The notes beneath the pieces are model-generated. The model was not told the DNA's origin, did not search any database, and saw nothing but the letters and a program-made list of their open reading frames with translations. Shown one piece after another: positions 1 through 8,543 of a stretch of 55,593 bases of DNA. The first letter of the stretch is position 1. Each line of letters starts with the position of its first letter. This DNA is from an uncultured Verrucomicrobiota bacterium. GTDB taxonomy: Bacteria > Verrucomicrobiota > Verrucomicrobiia > Verrucomicrobiales > DEV007. Both the position numbers and the translations under genes were made by a program. Where the stretch lies: positions 1 to 55,593 of the forward strand of contig CABXDI010000006.1 of the NCBI GenBank assembly GCA_902510815.1, given 5' to 3'.

Positions 1-834
1 TCTACCAAACAATGGCTAGCTTATCTTAGTCATTTTGCTGTACACACTCCTTTGCAGGCTAAAGAAACGGACATACAGAAATTCGAAAAGAAAACTGCCG
101 GCAAATTGCATGATCATGTAATTATGGCAGGCATGATTAAAGCCGTTGACGATGGAATCGGTAAAATTATTAACACTCTAAGTGAATTAAAAATCAAAGA
201 AAACACAATTATCATTTTCTATTCTGATAATGGTGGGTATGGGCCAGCTACATCAATGCATCCACTCAAAGGATATAAGGGCACATATTATGAGGGTGGC
301 ATCAGAGTCCCATTCTTTGTAAATTGGCCAGATGTCGTAGCCTCTAAAACTCGTTGCTCAACACCCATTACAGGTGTTGATATTTATCCTACAATCTGTG
401 AAATGATAATGGGTGAGGATTATGAAAATCAAAAAGGCGACGGAATAAGCATCGTTCCCTTATTGAAAGGTAATAACATAAAGGAGAGAGAGCTTTACTG
501 GCATTTCCCGGCATACCTACAAAGTTATCTAAGGGCAGACGAGCAACCAGATCCTCTATTCAGAGCTCGTCCTTGTAGTGTCATTAGAAAAGGAAAATGG
601 AAATTGATAGAATATTTTGAAAACAATAATGTCGAACTATTCGATCTTAACAATGACATAGGAGAAAAAAATAATTTATCGCAACTTAGACCTGAGATTA
701 CCAAATCATTAAAAAAACAGTTGGCTATGTGGAGAAAAAACACAAAAGCGGCAGTGCCAGTTAAGAAAAACCCTAATTATGATGCTGAAGCAGAACGCCA
801 AGCAATAATTGAATTCAGTAAAAAATATAATTAA
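1..834 (+). CDS. Sulfatase, C-terminal part (5' end outside window)
   Basis: The frame is open from the first base of the window, so the N-terminus, including the Cys-x-Pro-Ser-Arg site that becomes formylglycine, lies upstream and cannot be checked. What remains is typical of type I sulfatases. It has a HFAVHTPLQAK strand near the left edge, the metal-binding SDNGG motif with a following GYKGTYYEGGIRVP segment carrying the sulfate-contacting Lys, and a C-terminal ELFDLNNDIGEKNNL stretch of the kind that closes secreted sulfatases. The family hydrolyses sulfate esters, usually on polysaccharides, in the periplasm or outside the cell. The substrate cannot be told from this part. A second, complete sulfatase lies at 23668-25122. 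The first start codon inside the window (52, TTG) is internal and not the real start. Confidence 0.93.
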   Translation, partial: STKQWLAYLSHFAVHTPLQAKETDIQKFEKKTAGKLHDHVIMAGMIKAVDDGIGKIINTLSELKIKENTIIIFYSDNGGYGPATSMHPLKGYKGTYYEGGIRVPFFVNWPDVVASKTRCSTPITGVDIYPTICEMIMGEDYENQKGDGISIVPLLKGNNIKERELYWHFPAYLQSYLRADEQPDPLFRARPCSVIRKGKWKLIEYFENNNVELFDLNNDIGEKNNLSQLRPEITKSLKKQLAMWRKNTKAAVPVKKNPNYDAEAERQAIIEFSKKYN

Positions 835-872
835 TTATCCCTTTCAATTTGTGAGCACTCATAGAGGATCAG

Positions 873-2315
873 ATGCAAATTATTCCAAATACTCTTAATC
901 TCCTCCTTACGGAGTTTGTTTCGATATTGATTCTTTGCTCCAACATAACATCTCTTGCTGAAGACAACTCAATACCAATTGAAAGGGAAACAAAAACCGT
1001 TCAAATTATAAAGAGTTCACTACCATCAGTAGCTGCTATTCAAACATTTAAGGAATCAGGAACAAAAGGGATCTACAACATACAAGCCGGCAGTGCTTCC
1101 GTCATTCATGAAGACGGCTATCTTTTAACAAATGAGCATGTCGTCAGCGAAATCATTCAGGGAAATGCAACACTTTACGGTGATTCTCCAAAAAGCTTCG
1201 AAGTTATAGCCACTATGGCATCCGAAGATCTTGCTATAATAAAAATAAACTCTGAAAAAAAACTTCCTAAAATCCCTATAGGCAGAAGCAACGATTTACT
1301 TTTAGGTGAACCAGTAATCACTATAGGTAATCCAGGAGGACTAAATCATTCAGTATCAAAAGGGATCATAAGCGGTTTAAATCGTTCAACTTCAACTGGC
1401 GCTGCCTTTCTTCCTTGGATGATCCAAACAAGTGCTGCTGTTAGTGGTGGTAATTCTGGAGGCCCCTTGATTAATGCATTAGGGCACCAAATTGGCACAA
1501 TAACTTCTAAACAAATGGGTTCAGAAAACATCAACTTTGCTATAGCCATGGACCGAGTTCGTGAGGTGCTACCTACTCTACTATCTCAAGAATTACGATA
1601 TGGATACTGGCTTGGAATTAAAATAGATATGTATGCAGAAAATGCAAAAGTGCAGTCGGTTGATGAACGATCCCCTGCCCAAATTTCAGGAATTATTCCT
1701 GGCGATGTAATCAAATCTATTAATGATCAACAGATTTCCAATGCCTTCGATTTTCAATTTGAGATTATTGGCCTTAGCCCCATGCAAAAAATTGCTCTAA
1801 AAATCTCACGCGGAAATAAGATCTTAGATATAGATATTACGGTTGGTGAATTAGAATTACTTAAACCCTCACCTGAGCAAAATCTAAAGAAGGGACTAAC
1901 TTACAAACTATTTAAGGGGGAATGGAGCAAACTTCCGGAATTCTCTTCTTTGAACCCTATCAAAAGTGGCTCCGTTAAAACACCATCTGCTGAAATGGCA
2001 GAGGGCGAAATCGCCGACCAATACGCACTAAGCTTTGATGGTTATCTTGAAATTAAAGAAGAAGGTTTTTACACATTCAGTTTATCCTCAGATGATGGGA
2101 GCCAATTCATAATAGGCGAGAAACTGTTAATTAATAATGATGGACTGCATTCATTTATGGCAATTGAAGGTAGAATAAGGTTACCAAAAGGAACATTTCC
2201 AATCAGAGTCACTTTTTTCGAAAATAGTGGAGATCAAAAGCTAGAGTTACGCTATCAAGGACCCGGAATAAAAATGCAACCCATACCGGAAGATGTCTTT
2301 TTCCAAAAAAATTAA
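873..2315 (+). CDS. Secreted HtrA/trypsin-like serine protease with PDZ and PA14 domains
   Basis: A 480-residue exported protease. Residues 1-29 form a signal peptide. The S1C (HtrA/DegP-type) catalytic domain carries His89 (LTNEHV), Asp119 (ASEDLAI) and Ser195 in SGGNSGGPL. A PDZ-like domain at about 246-330 includes IIPGDVIKSIND. Residues of about 341-475 resemble a PA14 domain (GYLEIKEEGFYTFSLSSDDGS, then a Leu/Arg-rich strand near the end). PA14 modules bind carbohydrate or serve as surface adhesion modules, so the protease may be targeted to glycans or the cell surface; that is inference. Classical DegP has two PDZ domains and no PA14. The start is supported by AGAGGA about 8 bases upstream, one of the few clear ribosome binding sites here. 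It sits 38 bases after the sulfatase and 9 bases before the dehydrogenase. Confidence 0.88.
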   Translation: MQIIPNTLNLLLTEFVSILILCSNITSLAEDNSIPIERETKTVQIIKSSLPSVAAIQTFKESGTKGIYNIQAGSASVIHEDGYLLTNEHVVSEIIQGNATLYGDSPKSFEVIATMASEDLAIIKINSEKKLPKIPIGRSNDLLLGEPVITIGNPGGLNHSVSKGIISGLNRSTSTGAAFLPWMIQTSAAVSGGNSGGPLINALGHQIGTITSKQMGSENINFAIAMDRVREVLPTLLSQELRYGYWLGIKIDMYAENAKVQSVDERSPAQISGIIPGDVIKSINDQQISNAFDFQFEIIGLSPMQKIALKISRGNKILDIDITVGELELLKPSPEQNLKKGLTYKLFKGEWSKLPEFSSLNPIKSGSVKTPSAEMAEGEIADQYALSFDGYLEIKEEGFYTFSLSSDDGSQFIIGEKLLINNDGLHSFMAIEGRIRLPKGTFPIRVTFFENSGDQKLELRYQGPGIKMQPIPEDVFFQKN

Positions 2316-2324
2316 CCCAAATCA

Positions 2325-3449
2325 ATGAATAAAAAACTTAACATCGCAATCATTGGCCACCGTTTCATGGGAAGAGCGCATTCTAATGGTTGGAAACAGG
2401 CATCTAACTTTTTTACTTTGGAGGCAGAACCTATTCTTAAAGTTGCTTGCGGAAGGGATGAGCAAGAATTAAGAAAATTTGCAACTAATTGGTCTTGGGA
2501 AGAAATTAGCACTGATTGGGAATCCGTTTTTGAACGTGAAGACATTGATATTATAGATATAGCAACCCCAACTCACCTGCACCATGAGATGGCAATTAAA
2601 GCAGCTAATTGCGGAAAACATATTTTTTGCGAAAAACCATTCGCTCTTAATCTAAAACAAGCTGAATCAATGTTAGCGGCTGCAGAGTCTGCGAACATCA
2701 TCCACTACCTTAACCACAACTACAGACGGTGCCCTGCAATAGTTCTGGCAAAAAAAATGATAACAGAAGGAAAACTAGGAAAAATTTATCATTTGCGCAG
2801 CGCTTATCAACAGGACTGGTTGGCTAATCCTGATGCCCAAATAGGGTGGCAGCTTGACAGCGAGCTCTCTGGCGGAGGTCCTCATATCGACCTAGGGTCT
2901 CATTGCATTGATCTAGCTCATTATCTAGTTGGCAAAATATCATCTATTTCATGCCTTCAGGCTCATTTTGTAAAAGAGCGAACAAATTCAAATAACATTA
3001 AACAACAAATCAATGTTGATGATGCTTCAATAATGAGTGTTGAGTTTGATAATGGTGCAGTGGGCTCTTTCGAGTGCACTCGCTATGCAAGTGGAAGAAA
3101 AAATAGAAATTATTTTGAAATCAATGGATCTGAAGGAAGCCTAGTATTTGACCTCGAAAAAATGAATGAGCTTGAGTATTTCTCTAGCAATGACCCTGCA
3201 CAAGAGCAAGGCTTTAGGAAAATCATCGTCACCGAACCTGATCATGATTACGCGAAGAACTGGTGGCCACCGGGCCACATCATTGGGTACGAACATACTT
3301 TTGTACATTCTGCTGCTGATTTTATTAATTCAATAATTGCTAACAAATCAATTACTCCAAACTTTCAAGATGGTGTGAATTGTATGCGAGTACTAGATGC
3401 CGGAAATTTATCTGCTAACACCGGACAGAGAGTGCCCATAACGCATTAA
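2325..3449 (+). CDS. Gfo/Idh/MocA-family NAD(P)-dependent oxidoreductase
   Basis: A 374-residue sugar-dehydrogenase-type enzyme. The N-terminal Rossmann fold starts with IAIIGHRFMGRAHS (the glycine-rich loop near residues 10-17). The family's catalytic-lysine motif EKP is at 103-105. The C-terminal domain has GGGPHIDLGSHCID at 183-196, matching the conserved Asp/His region. There is no signal peptide, so it is cytoplasmic. Members oxidise or epimerise sugars, inositols and related polyols, and in PVC bacteria they often accompany sulfatases and sugar isomerases. Linkage here to a sulfatase and a PA14 protease fits catabolism of a scavenged glycan, but the substrate is not predictable. Its last four bases overlap the end of the convergent amidohydrolase gene. 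Confidence 0.9.
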   Translation: MNKKLNIAIIGHRFMGRAHSNGWKQASNFFTLEAEPILKVACGRDEQELRKFATNWSWEEISTDWESVFEREDIDIIDIATPTHLHHEMAIKAANCGKHIFCEKPFALNLKQAESMLAAAESANIIHYLNHNYRRCPAIVLAKKMITEGKLGKIYHLRSAYQQDWLANPDAQIGWQLDSELSGGGPHIDLGSHCIDLAHYLVGKISSISCLQAHFVKERTNSNNIKQQINVDDASIMSVEFDNGAVGSFECTRYASGRKNRNYFEINGSEGSLVFDLEKMNELEYFSSNDPAQEQGFRKIIVTEPDHDYAKNWWPPGHIIGYEHTFVHSAADFINSIIANKSITPNFQDGVNCMRVLDAGNLSANTGQRVPITH

Positions 3450-4795
3450 CCTTTATTTTTCTCTCTTAGCTGCCGATACTTAACTTTATATTTTTCGTAT
3501 AGTCGCGTCTGCTTATTTGAAAGTCCTATAGGCTTCCCTTTGATGTAAGCCATTTTCACATTACTCGTCACCTCTAGTGGATCATTTGTACAGACAATCA
3601 ATGTCGCATCCTTACCTATTTCCAATGAACCTAGACGATCTGCAACTCCAAGAATCTTGGCTGGGTATAAAGTCACAGACCTAAGTGCCTCATCTTTCGG
3701 TAAACCATAAGCAGCCGCTCTAGCTGCCTCGTAAGGAAGATTTCTTTCATGAGGCGCATCCATTGAACCTCCTGGACCAGCAATACAAAACTGAACACCT
3801 CCCTCATAAAGCTTTAAAGGGTTAACCATGGGAGTATCGTATTCTTCCCACCTTCGTGATGGAAGAGCATTAACTGGACTGATTATCACAGGCACAGAGT
3901 GCTTTTTTAATAAAGGTATCGTTCTCCAAGCATCAGCTCCACCAACGATTACAATTCTAATGTTTTGTTCTACTGCAAAATTTACTGCACTACGAATACC
4001 AGAAAGTTTATTAACATGTACATATATAGGCACGTCTCCTTTTAATACAGGCCCCATCGAATCCCATCTCAAATCAATTTTATCAGGCCGAATTTTGTCT
4101 TTCTTTGCTTTGTGGTAAGCCTTCGCCCTAAGAAAACTTTCCTTTATCTTCTTTAGTTTAGATATTGCAGACTTTTGCCTTTTTTGAATTTCTTCTTTTT
4201 GCTTTTTGTTCGTTCCCCTTTCCGGATTTGGCACTAAAGGCCACTTCATGTGCATACCTACAGCACTTTTGAAAACCATTTCCTCCCATGTCCAACCATC
4301 AAGACTCATTAAAGCAGATTTTCCTGAAATTAGCCCGTTACCTTGCGGAACACTTAATGCATGTAATACACCATTACTTCTAGTAACGGGAAAAAGCTCA
4401 CTGTCTGGATTTACGGCTACCTCAGCTCTAACGTTTGGATTAATATCTCCAGTCTCAATCATATCACGAGTAGCTCTAACCGCCCTAATTTCAGTAAGCC
4501 CAAGTACAGAATTTGCTGAAATCATGCCGGGGTATAAATGCAAGCCCTTACACTCAACCACCTGAACACCCTCTACTTTATCTTTAGGTAAAAACTTTGG
4601 AACTTTAAAAAGGTTCTTAATCACACTGCCTTCAATCAGGAGGTCACCTTTAAATGCCTCAGAACTCACTGGATGAATCGTTCCTCCCTTAAATAAAATC
4701 GGCCTATTGGGTAAAATTGAAGGCACATTCTCATTAGCCTCTAATGGGATAAAACTAATTATTGATAATAAGAAAATATATATTCTAGCACTCAT
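3446..4795 (-). CDS. Secreted amidohydrolase-family protein with degenerate metal site
   Basis: A 449-residue protein with a signal peptide (about residues 1-20, ending SFIPLEA). The fold is that of imidazolonepropionase-like amidohydrolases: a beta-sandwich start (ILFKGGTIHPVSSEAFKGD), a TIM-barrel core and a C-terminal strand return with LGSLEIGKDATLIV. The usual HxH metal motif after PG(L/M)ID is absent: the equivalent stretch at 89-97 reads PGMISANSV. It keeps PHERNLPYEAA and a GGADAW strand. Its gene starts 6 bases after the larger double-domain amidohydrolase and the two form an operon, so the smaller protein may be a structural partner. Function is unknown beyond family level. The last four bases overlap the dehydrogenase gene on the other strand. 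Confidence 0.82.
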   Translation of the reverse strand: MSARIYIFLLSIISFIPLEANENVPSILPNRPILFKGGTIHPVSSEAFKGDLLIEGSVIKNLFKVPKFLPKDKVEGVQVVECKGLHLYPGMISANSVLGLTEIRAVRATRDMIETGDINPNVRAEVAVNPDSELFPVTRSNGVLHALSVPQGNGLISGKSALMSLDGWTWEEMVFKSAVGMHMKWPLVPNPERGTNKKQKEEIQKRQKSAISKLKKIKESFLRAKAYHKAKKDKIRPDKIDLRWDSMGPVLKGDVPIYVHVNKLSGIRSAVNFAVEQNIRIVIVGGADAWRTIPLLKKHSVPVIISPVNALPSRRWEEYDTPMVNPLKLYEGGVQFCIAGPGGSMDAPHERNLPYEAARAAAYGLPKDEALRSVTLYPAKILGVADRLGSLEIGKDATLIVCTNDPLEVTSNVKMAYIKGKPIGLSNKQTRLYEKYKVKYRQLREKNKG

Positions 4796-4801
4796 TGTTA
4801 A

Positions 4802-7800
4802 TTACTTGCAGCATCCATTAGTCGTACAGGTATGAAGACTTTGGCCGTTATGATAAAGTTTTCTAAAAATTGTAGTGCATTGGCTCTGGGTAACAGGAAT
4901 CCATCTTGGTATCTGCTTTTTAAAAGTAATTTTCTCATTTTCTTGGTCCTCTATACTTTTAGATTTCTTACCTAAGCCATCACCTAACCGCTCATTCATT
5001 ACAATACCAATCAACCGGTTTCTTTCATTGTTAGTACTTTGCCTCAACTCTTGATCTAAATTAATGTCAAAATACTTAATGCCATCAATCCAAGTCTGCT
5101 CAGCTTTACTATAAGTTGATAGGGGCGGGCCGTTCCATATCACTAAATCAGCATCTTTTCCTCGTTCAATAGAACCAACACGTTCATCAATTCGAAGTTG
5201 TTTAGCAGGATTAATTGTCACAAACTTCAATGCCTCCATCTCGGACATACCTCCATATTTAACGGCTTTGGCTGCCTCAACATTCATTCTGCATGCAAGC
5301 TCACTACTATCAGAATTAAAAGATGTAATAACGCCCATCTCTTGCATTAGGGCACCGTTAAAAGGAATAGCATCATACACCTCAAATTTATAAGCCCACC
5401 AATCACTAAATGTTGAACCTCCTGCACCTATTTCTGCTATGGCATCTGCTACCTTGTATCCCTCAAGAACATGCTGAAAAGTACCGACAGTAAAACCAAA
5501 TTCTTGAGCTAATCTGACAAACATCAATATTTCATCCTGCCTATATGAATGTATGTGAACTATTCGTTCACCATTTAAAATCTCCAACAGGCCCTCTTTT
5601 CTATAATCTTTTCTGTGCAGCAAATTATTTTTAGCAGCATTTAGTTTTTCCGATTCATATTCTCTAGCTGCAATAAATGAATCCTTCATTATCTGCTCAA
5701 CACCCATCCTTGTTTGTGGGTACCTAGTATTTTTATTATCCCCCCAATTCGACTGTTTAACATTTTCCCCAAGAGCAAACTTTACCCCAGGCTTTGCCCC
5801 CTTAAACTTAAGCCCTTCTGGACCAGAACCCCACCTTAACTTAATAACTTGATTCTGTCCTCCCATCGGGTTGGCAGATCCATGAAGGAGGTTTGCCGTT
5901 GTTAACCCTCCACCCAATTGTCTGTAAAGCGAAATGTCTGTCGGATCAATTGAATCAGATATTCTAACTTCAACAGTAACAGAATGAGTACCTTCATTAA
6001 CCCCTCTACTTATAGCACTATGAGAATGACAGTCTATAAGACCTGGAGTTAAATGTTTACCATCAAGATCTATTACTCGAACCCCTTCTGTTACAGCCAA
6101 ATCATTAGAAACTTCTTTAATCTTACCTCCTTCGATTAAAACAGATCCATTTTTTATTACACCTAATGGTCCACTAGTCCAAACCGTTCCATTTTTAAAT
6201 AGTACCTTATCTGAAACTCTTTGAACTCTTTCTACTCCATAAGCTCCAGCTGGATAATGAGAAAATTTAAGATCCGGCAACAACCCTTTTATCTCTTTAT
6301 GCTTGGGTTCATTATCAATAATTTGAGCAACTCTTTTAGCATTCCACCAAAAAGTTTTTCCTGTTGCAGTAACCGCCACACCATTCATTGAACCCTCTTC
6401 AGGACTAAATGATGCTGACATCCTTGTCACACCTTGACCTTCTCCAAATAATTTTGATGGAGGAAAAAGTAAAAATCTATCATTGTTCCAATGAGCAGAA
6501 AACTCCAAATTTTCATCACTCTTTATTTTTACCTTTTTCCCTTTCGGAATCTCCCACCTCAAGGGTTTATCATTACCAGGAAATGTGAATTCCCACTGCC
6601 CTTCGACATTTGGCAATCCATCACTTTCATTCAAGTATGGGACACCTTCGACCCAAGTAGCTTTTATTTTAGAATCCTTATTTCTAAAAAGGTCTCCGTC
6701 AGCTATGACAATGTTAGCAATCGCACCCTCTCTTAGTGCACCTAAACTACGCTCCATCCCTAAATAATTAGCTGGAATTGTAGTAAGTGATTTCAAGGCA
6801 ATCCCTGGATCCAGGCCTCTTTTTACTGCTGTTCTTACTCTATCCCAAAATTGAGTTTCAGGATTATCTAGTTTAGCTGATGAAAGAGAAAAGGAGACAC
6901 CCTCCTTTGCAAGGTAGGCCAGACTTGAAGGAGCAAATTCCCAATGCTGAAGCTCTTCTAGCGAATACTCCATCGCCTCTACAGGGTCGTCCACTGAGGG
7001 CAAGCCAGGAAAGTTAAGAGGTAAAATTAAAGGGGAGCCTATTTTTTTTAAAACATCCAACCTCCGATATTCTCTTCCATTACCAACAACCCTCGCGTCT
7101 AATCCAAATTCATTCTTCAAGGAATGAATTCGATCATAATCAAGTTCATCTCTCGTAATAAAAAAGAATCGCCCTCCATGATCAAAACTTTTAAGGGCTC
7201 TATTATAAGATGGCCTTTTGATTATTGAAGGAGAGTCCGCACTCTTTTTAGAGAGAGCTTGATACCACTTTGAATCAGATAACACCTGCCTTACAAGTGC
7301 TAATGATCCCATCAGAGAGGATGGATATCCACCTTGACCATGATCAAAATCTAAAACTTGGCCAGTATCGGAACTCAAAATTTGCTCTCCTTCTTTACCA
7401 TCCCTAAGAAGAATTGTTGAACTTTCACCTCGGAATATTCCTTTATCAGCAACAACATGGATTACGCAAAAACCTATTTTCCTCATGGATTCATATTTTT
7501 CATCATCCAGCTTTAAATAGGATGCGACTTTCCGGTCTGGCATTACACTTGAATTCCAATGAGATGATTCAAAACCCTCAGCCAAAGCGGTCTCCATACA
7601 ACTCTCAATAAAACCAGGGTAAATTCTTTTTCCTGTGACATCCCAAACTCGAGCGTCTTCAGGTATTTTGATTTTTTCACCAACTAAATCAATTAGGCCA
7701 TCCCTAATAACAATCGTTCCCTCGTATTCATTTTCAGGAGTAACAATTACACCTCCAACCAGAGCATGTATCTGAGGATTTTTTTTATTTATTCCCTCAA

Positions 7801-7870
7801 CAGGAGAAACATTCACCTGCCCCAAAGACCAAGATAGTAAAATAAAGAATAAAAAAAGGGTCAATTTCAT
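4802..7870 (-). CDS. Secreted double amidohydrolase: inactive-looking N half, metal-binding C half
   Basis: A 1022-residue exported protein (signal peptide about 1-17, FILLSWSLGQ). Residues of about 25-430 are one amidohydrolase-like unit in which the HxH motif is replaced (PGFIESCMET, about 85-94). A linker of about 430-530 looks beta-rich. Residues of about 560-960 are a second unit with a complete metal site: His615 and His617 in LIDCHSH, further His in IVHIHSY and TFQHVLEG, and the Asp in SFNSDSSE. So one catalytic centre per chain is expected, hydrolysing amide or cyclic amide bonds in the periplasm; the substrate is unknown. The C-terminus is Cys-rich (CTTIF, then HTCTTNGCCK), which may mean a metal or disulfide tail. 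First gene of a two-gene operon, divergent from the seleno-peroxiredoxin. Confidence 0.85.
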   Translation of the reverse strand: MKLTLFLFFILLSWSLGQVNVSPVEGINKKNPQIHALVGGVIVTPENEYEGTIVIRDGLIDLVGEKIKIPEDARVWDVTGKRIYPGFIESCMETALAEGFESSHWNSSVMPDRKVASYLKLDDEKYESMRKIGFCVIHVVADKGIFRGESSTILLRDGKEGEQILSSDTGQVLDFDHGQGGYPSSLMGSLALVRQVLSDSKWYQALSKKSADSPSIIKRPSYNRALKSFDHGGRFFFITRDELDYDRIHSLKNEFGLDARVVGNGREYRRLDVLKKIGSPLILPLNFPGLPSVDDPVEAMEYSLEELQHWEFAPSSLAYLAKEGVSFSLSSAKLDNPETQFWDRVRTAVKRGLDPGIALKSLTTIPANYLGMERSLGALREGAIANIVIADGDLFRNKDSKIKATWVEGVPYLNESDGLPNVEGQWEFTFPGNDKPLRWEIPKGKKVKIKSDENLEFSAHWNNDRFLLFPPSKLFGEGQGVTRMSASFSPEEGSMNGVAVTATGKTFWWNAKRVAQIIDNEPKHKEIKGLLPDLKFSHYPAGAYGVERVQRVSDKVLFKNGTVWTSGPLGVIKNGSVLIEGGKIKEVSNDLAVTEGVRVIDLDGKHLTPGLIDCHSHSAISRGVNEGTHSVTVEVRISDSIDPTDISLYRQLGGGLTTANLLHGSANPMGGQNQVIKLRWGSGPEGLKFKGAKPGVKFALGENVKQSNWGDNKNTRYPQTRMGVEQIMKDSFIAAREYESEKLNAAKNNLLHRKDYRKEGLLEILNGERIVHIHSYRQDEILMFVRLAQEFGFTVGTFQHVLEGYKVADAIAEIGAGGSTFSDWWAYKFEVYDAIPFNGALMQEMGVITSFNSDSSELACRMNVEAAKAVKYGGMSEMEALKFVTINPAKQLRIDERVGSIERGKDADLVIWNGPPLSTYSKAEQTWIDGIKYFDINLDQELRQSTNNERNRLIGIVMNERLGDGLGKKSKSIEDQENEKITFKKQIPRWIPVTQSQCTTIFRKLYHNGQSLHTCTTNGCCK

Positions 7871-7990
7871 CTGCTATGCAAAAATTCTATAAATGCGATT
7901 AAATTATACAAACAAAGTTCTTTATAGAAATAACAATTCAGGGCAAATTATATGAAATTAATAACTTGAAAATTCTATTCTCAAAAATAG

Positions 7991-8542
7991 ATGCTTAATA
8001 TGAAAAAAATTCTAAAATTTCTAAAAACTTCATTTATAGCCATACCTTTTAGTTTATTATGCTCGAATATAAAAGCATCTGAAAACCCAAAAGTAGGTGA
8101 CACCGCACCTACTGCCACTCTATCTGATGAAAATGGGAAGCCTCTTAATTTAGAAGAGTCTTTTAAACAAGGTACAACCTTACTTTTCTTCTATCCTAAA
8201 GCCAACACAGGAGGATGAACTATTCAAGCCTGCAGTTTGCGGGACAGTTTTAAAATCTTAAAAGAAAAAAAGGTTCAAGTCATTGGTATTAGTATGGATA
8301 AAATTGAAGACCAAAAGAAATTCAAAGATAAAAATAATTTACCTTTCCCCCTACTTTCAGATAGTGATGGAAAGCTCGTTAAAGCTTACGGAGTAAAAAA
8401 GTTCACCCCCAAAATTTCTGGCCGAGAAAGCTTTATAATTCATAATGGGAAAATTGCATGGTTAGACCGCAAAGCATCACCCAAAAGTCACACCTCCAAG
8501 GTATTAGAAGCGCTAAAAAATCTTAAAGAAGATAATCTCTGA
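7991..8542 (+). CDS. Secreted PrxQ/BCP peroxiredoxin with selenocysteine (in-frame TGA at 8216)
   Basis: Read through one TGA, this is a 183-residue thioredoxin-fold peroxiredoxin. Residues of about 4-30 form a signal peptide (LKFLKTSFIAIPFSLL). PKVGDTAPTATL opens the AhpC/TSA domain, followed by FFYPKANTGG, then TGA (codon 76), then TIQACSLRDSF. In PrxQ/BCP enzymes the motif is PKADTPGCTxxAC, so the TGA sits exactly at the peroxidatic Cys, and Cys81 five residues on is the resolving Cys. Frame and homology continue unbroken to the end, ending in another TGA at 8540. A small hairpin just after codon 76 fits a bacterial SECIS. The likely role is reduction of peroxides in the periplasm with a Sec-Cys selenenylsulfide intermediate. 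The start may be 8000 (MKKILKF). Alternative: a nonsense-mutated gene, which I consider less likely. Confidence 0.82.
8216..8218 (+). other. Recoded TGA codon (selenocysteine candidate)
   Basis: This in-frame TGA replaces the peroxidatic Cys codon of a PrxQ-type protein, flanked by conserved residues on both sides with no frame change. TGA is an ordinary stop elsewhere in the window (smc, LuxE, IF-1, the retropepsin protein), so genome-wide TGA reassignment is ruled out and context-dependent Sec insertion is the best reading. Confidence 0.8.
8219..8243 (+). promoter_or_regulatory. Candidate bacterial SECIS hairpin
   Basis: Directly after the TGA the mRNA can form a five-pair stem, CCUGC (8229-8233) with GCGGG (8239-8243) including one U-G pair, closing a five-base loop AGUUU (8234-8238). 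The loop has G at its second position and U next to it. Known bacterial SECIS elements have a G in the first two loop positions and lie about 16 or more bases after the UGA; here the loop begins 16 bases on. A further AACU/AGUU pairing (8218-8221 with 8246-8249) could form a lower stem. SelB binding itself cannot be shown from sequence. Confidence 0.65.
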
Positions 8543-8543
8543 G

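Noticed and set aside
8216-8218. TGA as a plain nonsense mutation making a pseudogene
   Set aside because: It falls exactly on the catalytic Cys, no other damage is present, and a fitting hairpin follows. Kept only as an alternative.
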